A stretch of 50,313 nt of DNA, taken from the NCBI GenBank assembly GCA_015228815.1, contig JADGCV010000032.1, positions 1 to 50,313 on the forward strand, in the 5' to 3' direction. Each line of letters starts with the position of its first letter. The stretch's first letter is position 1. The translations under genes were made by a program, and so were the position numbers. Source of the stretch: Magnetococcales bacterium (GTDB taxonomy: Bacteria > Pseudomonadota > Magnetococcia > Magnetococcales > UBA8363). Shown one piece after another: positions 1 through 8,168 of this stretch. Under the pieces are notes generated by a model. The model did not search any database, was not told where the DNA came from, and saw nothing but the letters and a program-made list of their open reading frames with translations.

Positions 1-3
1 AAG

Positions 4-77
4 GGGCGCGTGGAAAAACAAAGTCAAAAACAAAACCCTGGGGGCAATCCCCCAGACCCCTTTTTTCTTTCAATAAT
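4..77 (-). repeat. Dispersed hairpin repeat, copy 1
   Basis: It contains a perfect 7-bp stem, CTGGGGG-caat-CCCCCAG, followed by CCCCTTTTTTCTTTCAATAAT. The same unit recurs at 10204-10260, 40572-40598 (partial) and 50048-50137. It lies just after the 3' end of the minus-strand histidine kinase, in the same orientation relative to its gene as copy 4 has to the chemoreceptor. It may therefore act as a transcription terminator as well as being a REP-like repeat. The stem and the copies are seen directly; the terminator role is inference. Confidence 0.7.
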
Positions 78-95
78 GCAAACCCAGGGCGCGTC

Positions 96-2147
96 TCAGG
101 GTTCCGGCAAAGGGATGTCCATATGAACCGACATCCCTTTGCCGGGAGAACTCTGACACACAATGGTCCCCCCCAACGTCTGGGTCACCAGATTGTAAAC
201 GATATGCATCCCCAAACCACTGCCGCCAAGATCACGGCGCGTCGTGAAAAAAGGTTCGAAAATTCGATTCCTCGTCTCCTCGTCCATTCCCTTGCCATCA
301 TCACGATAAATAAAATGCAACCGCTTTTCCACAGAGGAAATCTCCATGGTGATCCGCCCAGGCCGGTCGGGATCGAAAGCATGGATCCGGGAATTGTTGA
401 CCAGATTGATCACAATCTGCGAAAACGCCCCAGGATGGCTGCGTACCTCCAGGCTGTCGTCGCAAATCACAAAAACAGTCAACTTTGAATTCTTCAGATG
501 ATGATGCAACGTCAAAACCGACGATTCCACATATTCCCGTACCTTGAAAAGCCTCGGTTTTTCACTCGACTGATCGACCGCCACCGCCTTGAAACTGCGT
601 ACCAGATCGGCGGCCCGTTCCAGATTGACGCGAATCAAACGCGCCAACCGTGTCGTGGAGGCCAAATACTCCTTCAACTCCTCTTCCGATACCCCTTCAC
701 GCTGCAACATGCGCTCGAACTCCAGGGTTCGATCCTCCAACTCGGAAGAGGCCGTCACGCCGATGCCGACCGGAGTGTTGATCTCATGCGCCACCCCGGC
801 CACCATACCCCCAAGTCCCGCCATCCGTTCCGATTGCACCAGCTCGGAATACAGCCGCTTTTCCTCGGAAATGTCGGCGATCATTCTCACATACGAAGGT
901 CTTCCCTCCATGACCATCGGATTGACCGCCAGACGAATCGGAAACACCGAACCATCCTTGCCTTTCCCCTCCGCTTCGAAAACCCTCCTCCCCGAGAACC
1001 GATCCCCTCCCTTTTCCAAGACATCGACGACTTCCCCCTGACGCCGCAAACGCATCCCGTCTTGTATCAGGGACCCCACCTCGCGTCCCACGATCTCCTC
1101 GCGTCGGTAGCCAAAAAGTTCTTCCGCCGCCGCATTGAAAACCCGGATGTTTTCCTGATCATCGGTGACGATGATGCCAAACGGGGCGCTTTCGATGATC
1201 GTCCGTTCCAATTGCACAACCTCCTCGAACAGACGTTTTTCCTCCGACATGTCCACGACCATGGCAATGAACATGGACCCCTCTTCACCATCCATGCGAC
1301 TGAAGGCCAAACGAATGGGAAACACCTCGCCATTCTGGCGCAATCCCTCAAGATCGAAAGGAATTTGACCGATCAACTGAAGATTTTCCGCCATGGAACA
1401 ACAGCGAACGACATCCTCGGAAAAGGTGCGCAGAGGAACGGGGACCAATTCGATGGCCTCCCGACCGACGATCTCCTCCTTGCGGTAGCCAAACATTTTT
1501 TCCGCCGTGGCATTGAAAAGTCGGACAACACCTTTTTTGTCCACGGTCAGAATGCCACAGGGGGTGTTTTCGACGACCATGTGCCACATCATGCAGCCGC
1601 GACGCATCCGGCGATCCAGCGCCATCCGTTTCAAGGCCCCGGCGGTCACACAGGCAATGGCTTCGAGAAAATGGAAACACTCCCGATCGCTCTCGGCCCC
1701 GTCATGGACATAAAGAACAAAAACCCCTTCGATCCGATCATCGACCCGGATCGGCACATTGTAATGTCCATGCGGTTTCATTCCGGGATAAACGATTTCA
1801 TGATCATGGTCGATCCGCGAGGAAAACAGGATTGTCCCACGCATTGCCGCCTTGCCGCAAAGACAATGACCGAAAGGAACCCGGGCACACAAAGACTTCT
1901 GTTCCTCGGGCATGTTGCGCTGGGCCGTCAAAATCAGTTCCCGCCGCTCTTCATCCACCAGAAAAGCCGCACCCCGATCCATGGCCCCGAGAAAGGAAAA
2001 ATGGGGAAACAGGTTCAACGCCTTTTCCAGAAGTTCCACCGGATCATGCGCGGCAAAAGATTGTTTGAGAAACGCATTGATCCCTTTCAGAATCTCAACT
2101 TCCTGACACAACCGATCCATCTCGGTGGGCGGGCTGGAACGCTTCAT
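96..2147 (-). CDS. GAF-PAS-PAS sensor histidine kinase
   Basis: Cytoplasmic sensor kinase of 683 aa that should phosphorylate a response regulator, probably one encoded just upstream in the same operon. Order: short N-terminal helix, GAF domain (about 30-180), two PAS domains (about 190-310 and 315-435, each with an F-GYR-EEI-G motif), HisKA with phospho-acceptor His454 in VAHEINTP, and a HATPase with N box NLVNNSRIHAF and G boxes DDGKGMD and GGSGLGM. No membrane segment is visible. The GAF carries a CLCGKA...YPGMKPHGHY signature that is shared with the diguanylate cyclase at 17842. I chose the ATG at 2147 because a GGGGG ribosome-binding site lies about 7 nt upstream; a GTG at 2180 is the alternative. 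It is the last gene of the pilus-type operon. The kinase call is firm; the signal is unknown. Confidence 0.9.
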   Translation of the reverse strand: MKRSSPPTEMDRLCQEVEILKGINAFLKQSFAAHDPVELLEKALNLFPHFSFLGAMDRGAAFLVDEERRELILTAQRNMPEEQKSLCARVPFGHCLCGKAAMRGTILFSSRIDHDHEIVYPGMKPHGHYNVPIRVDDRIEGVFVLYVHDGAESDRECFHFLEAIACVTAGALKRMALDRRMRRGCMMWHMVVENTPCGILTVDKKGVVRLFNATAEKMFGYRKEEIVGREAIELVPVPLRTFSEDVVRCCSMAENLQLIGQIPFDLEGLRQNGEVFPIRLAFSRMDGEEGSMFIAMVVDMSEEKRLFEEVVQLERTIIESAPFGIIVTDDQENIRVFNAAAEELFGYRREEIVGREVGSLIQDGMRLRRQGEVVDVLEKGGDRFSGRRVFEAEGKGKDGSVFPIRLAVNPMVMEGRPSYVRMIADISEEKRLYSELVQSERMAGLGGMVAGVAHEINTPVGIGVTASSELEDRTLEFERMLQREGVSEEELKEYLASTTRLARLIRVNLERAADLVRSFKAVAVDQSSEKPRLFKVREYVESSVLTLHHHLKNSKLTVFVICDDSLEVRSHPGAFSQIVINLVNNSRIHAFDPDRPGRITMEISSVEKRLHFIYRDDGKGMDEETRNRIFEPFFTTRRDLGGSGLGMHIVYNLVTQTLGGTIVCQSSPGKGMSVHMDIPLPEP

Positions 2148-2222
2148 GGGACGACCCCCGTTCTTTTCGAAATCCTTCACATTTCATGATCCAGCGATCA
2201 TCCAACATCCTGTTCCGGAACA

Positions 2223-2996
2223 TCAAACAGACCCCACCTCCAACATGATCCACTTTTCCTGTCCCTTCGTGTCGCTGATCAACCGGCCCGATAGCAGAAC
2301 GGGAAAAGATTTTCCCGAAGGAAGGTTCACTCTTTTCGGAACAGCCAACGGTTTTTCATGCGCCAGGATATCTTCCAGCAATTGTCCCACATCCCGATCC
2401 TGAAACAAGATGCCCACCGGCTGGTCGCGCAATCCCGGAGTGGGACGACCGACCAGCCGTACCGCCGCCGGATTCATGTAGCGGATCGGCCCAAGCGGCG
2501 TCGGAGCGCACAGGATCACCCCGATGCCGAGCGAGGTGACGATTTCCTGAAAGGCCCACAGGCTTTCATTCAGATTGCCCACCTGCTTTTCCAGCACCTG
2601 TTCCCGCTCGCGAAAAGCGCGTAACCGGGCCGATTCCTCCAGCCCCTTGCCGACCACGGCGATCAGTTCATCCAATACATAAGGCTTGCGCAGATAGACA
2701 TCGGCGCCGGCTTCCAACCCCTCCGGCAGCCCGCCATCCCTCCCGGTCAACATGATGATGTAGGTCGCCGCAAGTTCATGCTTCCCGCGCAGTGCGCGAC
2801 ACGCATCGATGCCATTCATGACCGGCATCATGATGTCGAGAATGACGACCTCGGGATGGTATCGTTCGGCCATCCGGACTGCCGCCTGTCCATTGTCCGC
2901 CTCCAGGATCGCATCCTCGCCAAACATTCTTCCAAGCTGCCTTCTCAATGGAACGCGAATCTCCTGGGCATTGTCGTCGGCAATCAAAATCTTCAT
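2223..2996 (-). CDS. Response regulator with C-terminal PAS-like domain
   Basis: Protein of 257 aa. The receiver domain (about 1-120) has acidic pocket DD at 7-8, phospho-acceptor Asp54 in VILDIMMPVMNG and the conserved Lys in YLRKPY. A short coiled linker (about 125-145) is followed by a PAS-like domain (about 145-255) that contains a YMNPAAVRLVGRP stretch. It has no DNA-binding, GGDEF, EAL or kinase domain, so the output is probably protein-protein signalling or a phospho-relay step. Its ATG overlaps the stop of the upstream hybrid kinase by 4 bp (ATGA), which implies translational coupling. A histidine kinase follows, so the three genes are likely one signalling unit. Confidence 0.9.
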   Translation of the reverse strand: MKILIADDNAQEIRVPLRRQLGRMFGEDAILEADNGQAAVRMAERYHPEVVILDIMMPVMNGIDACRALRGKHELAATYIIMLTGRDGGLPEGLEAGADVYLRKPYVLDELIAVVGKGLEESARLRAFREREQVLEKQVGNLNESLWAFQEIVTSLGIGVILCAPTPLGPIRYMNPAAVRLVGRPTPGLRDQPVGILFQDRDVGQLLEDILAHEKPLAVPKRVNLPSGKSFPVLLSGRLISDTKGQEKWIMLEVGSV

Positions 2997-4336
2997 GATC
3001 CCTTCCCTTCCATCGACACCCGGGGGAGCCAGAAGGTGAACACGCTCCCCTTGCCCAACTCACTTTCCACCTTGATGTCACCCCCCTGCCGGCGAACCAG
3101 TTCCCGGGTGATCGGCAACCCCAGGCCGGTGCCACCCGCCCGCCGGGTGGAGGCGTTATCCACCTGCTCGAACGGTTGAAAAATCACCTCGAATTTATCC
3201 CTGGGAATGCCGATCCCCGTATCGGCAATCCTGAAACCGATCCGGGACGACTCTCCGAGAAGGGTCAACCCGATCCCCCCCTGCACGGTAAACTTGAGGG
3301 CGTTCCCCAACAGATTGAACAGAATTTGTTTGAAACGTTTTTCATCCGCCAGAATCACCGCCTCCCCGTCCCCAAGGTCCACCGTCAACGACAGGCCCCT
3401 CTTCTCCACCATCGGAGACACGATGGCAACCACATCCCCGATCACCCCGGAGACCGACAGCGGCACGGGATCGATGAGCAATTTACCGGCCTCGATCCGG
3501 GCAAAATCAAGGATGTCCTCGATCAATCCCAGAAGATGCTCCACCGACTTCAATCCCTGGGCCGCAATCTCCCCGACCTCCGCCCCGACCTCGCGCAACG
3601 CCTCGGAAAACCGGGCCGTCACAACCGAGTCATCGAGGGATTCGATCAGTGACTGAAGTTTCCGGACACCGGAAAACAAATGAAACTGGGTGGTGAATTC
3701 CTCGAACGGCCCTTTGGTCCCCTGCAACGGCGTCCGCAACTCATGGCTCATCATGTGCAAAAAATTGGTCTTGGCCTGACTTGCCGCATCGGCGGCCTGG
3801 CGCAGTTCATGCTCGCGCTGGCGCGCTTCGTCAAGGGCGCACATGTCCCGATGGGCACGAAGAGCCACCTTGATCGCCGTCTTCAAACGCCGGCTCGTCA
3901 GGTCCGATTTTTCGAGAAAATTGTTGATATCGTATTCCTCGAAGATTTTCTCTTCCGGAAACTGGCCCGCCTGCCCCGTCCGCAGCAGAATGCGCACTCT
4001 TCTGTTGCCCAGCTCCTCCCGGATGAATCGGACGACATCCAGTCCCGACGTGTTGCTCTCCATGATCACATCCAGGAGAACCGCCGCCGCGTCCCCATGG
4101 ATCCGCAGCAATTGGATCGCCTCCTCCCCCGAATATCCCGAAACCAATTGCAGGGGACGCTTCTCGAAGGTAAAATCGCGCAACACCTCCTCGGTAAGAA
4201 AGTGGATGTGGCGATCGTCATCGACGACGATGATTTTCCATGGTTCCCCCAAAGGTTCCACGGGTTGCTGCCGGTGCGTGGGTTTGGTCTTGAAAACCAT
4301 CCGCTTCTTGCCTGTTTCAATGTTTCCTTCTTCCAT
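2993..4336 (-). CDS. Receiver-histidine kinase (REC-HisKA-HATPase)
   Basis: Hybrid of 447 aa with the receiver at the N terminus. REC is at about 35-165, with Asp pocket VVDDD and likely phospho-acceptor Asp89 in LLDVIME. A helical linker leads to HisKA, with His198 in MMSHELRTPLQ, and a HATPase with NLLGNALKF, DTGIGIP and GGTGLGL motifs. The REC-first arrangement means kinase activity is probably gated by phosphorylation from another kinase. I chose the ATG at 4336 because GGGGAG lies about 9 nt upstream; a GTG at 4387 would overlap the stop of the ATPase gene. It sits between the pilus ATPase and the response regulator in one co-directional unit. The family is certain; partners are inferred from neighbours. 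Confidence 0.9.
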   Translation of the reverse strand: MEEGNIETGKKRMVFKTKPTHRQQPVEPLGEPWKIIVVDDDRHIHFLTEEVLRDFTFEKRPLQLVSGYSGEEAIQLLRIHGDAAAVLLDVIMESNTSGLDVVRFIREELGNRRVRILLRTGQAGQFPEEKIFEEYDINNFLEKSDLTSRRLKTAIKVALRAHRDMCALDEARQREHELRQAADAASQAKTNFLHMMSHELRTPLQGTKGPFEEFTTQFHLFSGVRKLQSLIESLDDSVVTARFSEALREVGAEVGEIAAQGLKSVEHLLGLIEDILDFARIEAGKLLIDPVPLSVSGVIGDVVAIVSPMVEKRGLSLTVDLGDGEAVILADEKRFKQILFNLLGNALKFTVQGGIGLTLLGESSRIGFRIADTGIGIPRDKFEVIFQPFEQVDNASTRRAGGTGLGLPITRELVRRQGGDIKVESELGKGSVFTFWLPRVSMEGKGS

Positions 4337-4383
4337 GGTCTTGACTCCCCAGGGTGTTGGATGACACCATGCCTCGGTCCTTT

Positions 4384-6150
4384 TCACGAACCGGAAGGTC
4401 TGACGGCCCCCGCCGCATGAATCGTCCCGCCGATCGATCCGACCCGTTGGGTCAGATCGACCACCCGTGACACCTCTCCAATATCGGTACTGCCATTCAG
4501 CACGCAGCGGATGCCGTCGTCCGCCAGCGATTGAAACCCCTTGGTCCGGGCCACCCGCTCCATATCCCGAATGGATGCTGAATGAACGATCATTTCATCC
4601 AGTTCCTCATCAAAACGCAACACCTCGATGAGCGCCAACCGCCCCCTGTACCCCTGATGATCGCACTTTTGACAACCCACGGGGGAATAAATCGTCACAT
4701 CCCCGTCTTCCCGATCGTCGCGATCCAGGGCGAGCAGACGCCGTTCGACCGCGGAGGGGCGATGGAGACGGCGGCAGTGCGGGCAGAGGCGGCGGACCAG
4801 ACGTTGCCCCAATACGCCGATCAGGTTGCCCGACAACAAATCCTTGGGAACCCCGATGTCGAGCAAACGGCCAATCGCCTTGATCGCGGAATTGGCGTGG
4901 ACGGTCGAATAGACCTGATGACCGGTCATGGCCGCCCGCATGGCCATTTCCGCGGTTTCCCGATCCCTGATCTCCCCGACGAGAATGACATCGGGATCCT
5001 GCCGCAACATTGCCCGAACCCCATCGGCAAATCCCATCCGGGTCGCGGGATTGACCTGCGACTGCCGAATCTGCTGGAGGGGATATTCCACCGGATCCTC
5101 AAGGGTCATGATGTTGATCGATTCGCTGTTGATGGAATCCAACATCGAATAAAGGGTCGTCGTCTTGCCGCTTCCGGTCGGACCGGTGACAAGGATCATC
5201 CCCTCGGGCCGGGCCATCATCAACTTGAGGCTTCCGAGGGATTCATCGGTAAAGCCCATCGACGCCAACGGCATGATCCCCTTTTGCCGGTCAAGGATAC
5301 GCAACACAATGTTTTCACCAAACGTCACTGCCATGCACGAGACACGAAAATCAATGGGACGGCCAAACAATTGCATGGAGATATGACCATCCTGCGGCGC
5401 ACGGGTTTCGGCAATGTTGAGCCCCGCCATGACCTTGATGCGCACCGTGATCATCGATTGATATTTGCCATGGAGGCTGCGAGTCTGGCGCATCACGCCA
5501 TCGATGCGGTAACGGATGCGTAAAAAACGTTCCTCGGGCTCGAAGTGAATGTCGGAGGCGCCCCGCTTGACGGCGTCGGACAACAGTGCATCGACCAGAC
5601 GCACCAGGGGTTGGCTGTATTCGTTGCCGAATCCGGCAAGGCTCGCCTGATCCACCTCCCCCGTTTCCATCTCCCGGAGGATCCCCTCCACCGACCATTC
5701 GAACCCGAAGAACTGATCGATGGCATGATCAAGCTCGACATCGCCCGCAAGCAGAGTGGTGATGCGGACATCCTCCCCCAACAACGAACGCATCTGATCC
5801 AATGCCACAACGTTGAACGTATTGGACATGGCAACGGTCAGATGATGTTCGCTCCGATCATAGGAAATCGGCAGCATGCGCACCCGCTTGGCGAACTCCT
5901 TGTTCACCAGCCGCACTGCCTCCGCATCCACCACCACCTGCGACAAATCGACGCTCCGCTGCCCCAGGGCTTCCCCCAGAAGGTCGCGCATCATCCCTTC
6001 GGAGACAAACCCCATCTCCACCAGGACCTTGCCCAAGGGTTTTTCCTGCCGTTGCTGCTCGGTCAGGGCGATGCGCAACTGATCGGCGCTGATCACCCCC
6101 TTGCGGGTCAATAGCGTCCCGAGCATCTCCCTGGATCGTTCACCATTCAT
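4384..6150 (-). CDS. mshE: GspE/PilB/MshE-family assembly ATPase
   Basis: Cytoplasmic hexameric ATPase of 588 aa that would power pilin or pseudopilin assembly. An N-terminal MshEN-type domain (about 10-150, with KPLGKVLVEMGF) is of the kind that can bind c-di-GMP in MshE. The catalytic part has GASDIHFEP, Walker A GPTGSGKTT at about 323-331, an Asp box in LEDPVEYPL, Walker B with VGEIRDRETAEMA and a C-terminal CPHC...CQKC zinc module. The ATG at 6150 has a strong GGAGG 7 nt upstream; an ATG at 6192 that overlaps the TPR gene is possible. Secretin and TPR genes lie upstream, as in MSHA systems. The gene name is by family and context and could equally be a gspE paralogue. Confidence 0.9.
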   Translation of the reverse strand: MNGERSREMLGTLLTRKGVISADQLRIALTEQQRQEKPLGKVLVEMGFVSEGMMRDLLGEALGQRSVDLSQVVVDAEAVRLVNKEFAKRVRMLPISYDRSEHHLTVAMSNTFNVVALDQMRSLLGEDVRITTLLAGDVELDHAIDQFFGFEWSVEGILREMETGEVDQASLAGFGNEYSQPLVRLVDALLSDAVKRGASDIHFEPEERFLRIRYRIDGVMRQTRSLHGKYQSMITVRIKVMAGLNIAETRAPQDGHISMQLFGRPIDFRVSCMAVTFGENIVLRILDRQKGIMPLASMGFTDESLGSLKLMMARPEGMILVTGPTGSGKTTTLYSMLDSINSESINIMTLEDPVEYPLQQIRQSQVNPATRMGFADGVRAMLRQDPDVILVGEIRDRETAEMAMRAAMTGHQVYSTVHANSAIKAIGRLLDIGVPKDLLSGNLIGVLGQRLVRRLCPHCRRLHRPSAVERRLLALDRDDREDGDVTIYSPVGCQKCDHQGYRGRLALIEVLRFDEELDEMIVHSASIRDMERVARTKGFQSLADDGIRCVLNGSTDIGEVSRVVDLTQRVGSIGGTIHAAGAVRPSGS

Positions 6151-6188
6151 CGCCGCCCCTCCCCCCACGTCGCCGTCCCGGAAGTCGA

Positions 6189-8132
6189 TCATCGCATGGG
6201 ATTTTCCGCCGCTTCGGCCCTTGCCTCGGGAAGGTCCTCCCGCTTCATGGCCAAGGCCGCGATCCTTTTTTCCACCGCCGCCACATCAAACCCACCCGGT
6301 TGTCGCGCTGCCAGCTCCAGGGCCTTGCGGTAGTAGTTCAAGGCAGACGCCCTCTGCCCCAGGTGATCCAGACTCACGGCAAGATTGAAGACATAATCGG
6401 GATTGTCACCCCCGCCCGCCATCGCGTTGAAAAAGGCCTCCTGCGCCGCCCCCCAGCGCTTCTGACCCGCATACAACGTTCCCAGGCTGAAATGAAGATG
6501 ATGGGCATCGGGTTCCCGTTGCAGGATGGCCTTGATCACCGACTCGCTTCCTGACGGATCATGGTCGGAACGGATCCCCGTCAATCCCGCCAATGCCACC
6601 GTGTTGCCAGGATCCAGACGCAACAGTTCCAGGTAATATCCCGCCGCATCCCGCAACCGTCCCCGCCGGATCATGACCGCTGCCATCCCCGCCAGGGCAT
6701 CCTTGTTTTCCCCATCGCGCGCGAGAAGTTCCCGGTAGCCCCGGGCCGCCTCATCGACCTGTCCCCGCTCGAAGGTTTCACGCAGGCGCATCAGACGCAA
6801 CACCTCCTTTTTCTGTTCATCCCCCGAAGACACAGACATCGATGCGCCTGGAGATTCCCGTTCCAGCCACTGCCCTCGCCGCTGGCGATCGGTATGTTCC
6901 GCCACATCCACCGCCCCAGGCATCTCGGCAACCGGAACAGAACCCATTACCTCAGTCGCCAATCCAGCTGGGGTCTCCCCGGAAATGGCCGCGATCGATG
7001 GTTGGGACACATCAAGGGGCAGCGCCGCCGGGCTTGATGATGGCGCCGGCGCAGCCCCCCCCGAAGGAGGTGGCGCAACCATGGGCGCTGAAACCACCGT
7101 CGATGCCAGTGGAAGTGCCCCTGGCGGTGACACAACCGGCAACACCCCTCCCGTCGGTCCGGATGGCGGCAGGGAAACCGATGCCCCATCCACCCTCCCC
7201 AAAGCCGGCCCCCCGACCGGTCGTACAACGAGGGTGTTCCAGTAGACCACTCCACCCAGCGCCAACCCACCGAGAATCATTGCGGAAAACCCGGCCATCG
7301 GAAGCCAGCCGCGCCGAAAGGAAACCGGTCGAAAGGAACCCGCATCCCGCAATTTTCGCGCATTTTCCGGTGATCCGCCGCGCACGGCAGGGGAGGAAAA
7401 ACTTTGGCCTCCGGCCATGTCGGCGGCAACCGCGGATACAGCCAAACCCGCGGGACCGACCGATGTGGCGGAATCGACACGCGCAGAGGATGCGGCAAGA
7501 CCATCAGGACCAATGGACACGGCGGGATCAACAAGACCAACGGACGCGGTCGGGCCAACAGGACCGACACCATGGCCGGCGGATCCCGTCGGGGCCGCGG
7601 AGGCGACAGGAGTGACAGGGACTGCCTGTGCAGCCATGGACGCCGCCGCGGGCCGCATGTCACGAGAGGATCCGGCCTGGGGCCCTTCTCCCGCAAACCC
7701 CATTTCCCGCCCCTCGTGGATTCCCGGATCCAGTTGAAAAACCAGTGCGGCAACGTCCCCTGTCTCCGACTCGGACCCGGGCTGGCAATTTTTTGCCATC
7801 GATGGATCCCAGGAACCCGATGTGTCGTGGCTGTCCCCGACCCAGGGTTCTTCCCGAGAACGCTTCCAGGGAATCGATTCAATCTGCCGTCCCCCCACTT
7901 CGAAGGGGATGGTTTCCAGGGGTTCGTTCCGGGCCATCGCGGGAAAGGGGACTGCCTCCGCCGACACTTCCGGTTCCCCGGCGGCATCCTGACGGGCCAG
8001 CATCGAAGGGGTTCCGGAGTTTACCCCCCCGTCCCGACGGGATGAAAACGACCCATCATGACCATCCCCCTCCAGGTCCCGTTGGCCCCGGTTGCGTTCC
8101 GCCACCTCCAGAGCCCGCAGCAACATGCTCAT
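6189..8132 (-). CDS. MshN-like TPR inner-membrane protein
   Basis: Protein of about 647 aa between the secretin and ATPase genes, the position of MshN-type proteins in MSHA clusters. A long proline/alanine/glycine-rich N-terminal region includes five tandem 9-residue units of the VGPxGxxxS type (DNA 7434-7568). One membrane segment follows at about 265-290 (near GGLALGGVVYW), then a second Pro/Ala/Ser-rich stretch, then C-terminal TPR repeats (about 450-630, including DAAGYYLELLRLDPGN). The topology suggests a cytoplasmic low-complexity arm and a periplasmic TPR scaffold. The GTG at 8138 and the ATGs at 8132 and 8126 are all possible starts; 8132 has a purine-rich site upstream. TPR and membrane calls are firm; the MshN assignment rests on context. 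Confidence 0.75.
   Translation of the reverse strand: MSMLLRALEVAERNRGQRDLEGDGHDGSFSSRRDGGVNSGTPSMLARQDAAGEPEVSAEAVPFPAMARNEPLETIPFEVGGRQIESIPWKRSREEPWVGDSHDTSGSWDPSMAKNCQPGSESETGDVAALVFQLDPGIHEGREMGFAGEGPQAGSSRDMRPAAASMAAQAVPVTPVASAAPTGSAGHGVGPVGPTASVGLVDPAVSIGPDGLAASSARVDSATSVGPAGLAVSAVAADMAGGQSFSSPAVRGGSPENARKLRDAGSFRPVSFRRGWLPMAGFSAMILGGLALGGVVYWNTLVVRPVGGPALGRVDGASVSLPPSGPTGGVLPVVSPPGALPLASTVVSAPMVAPPPSGGAAPAPSSSPAALPLDVSQPSIAAISGETPAGLATEVMGSVPVAEMPGAVDVAEHTDRQRRGQWLERESPGASMSVSSGDEQKKEVLRLMRLRETFERGQVDEAARGYRELLARDGENKDALAGMAAVMIRRGRLRDAAGYYLELLRLDPGNTVALAGLTGIRSDHDPSGSESVIKAILQREPDAHHLHFSLGTLYAGQKRWGAAQEAFFNAMAGGGDNPDYVFNLAVSLDHLGQRASALNYYRKALELAARQPGGFDVAAVEKRIAALAMKREDLPEARAEAAENPMR
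7434..7568 (-). repeat. Five tandem 27-bp units encoding a 9-residue repeat
   Basis: Read on the minus strand this codes for VGPVGPTAS, VGLVDPAVS, IGPDGLAAS, SARVDSATS and VGPAGLAVS, five in-frame 9-aa units inside the MshN-like protein. The units have diverged, so they are unlikely to slip readily, but they show past tandem expansion of a disordered linker. Confidence 0.7.
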
Positions 8133-8168
8133 GGCCACCCCTCTCCCGGTTCATCCTTTTTCCCAGAC

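Noticed and set aside
498-2189. 563-aa plus-strand open frame
   Set aside because: It is the antisense shadow of the histidine kinase and has no family motifs.
7404-8045. Plus-strand Gly/Arg-rich open frame opposite the TPR protein
   Set aside because: It is an antisense reflection of the Pro/Ala/Gly-rich repeat region and not an independent collagen-like gene.
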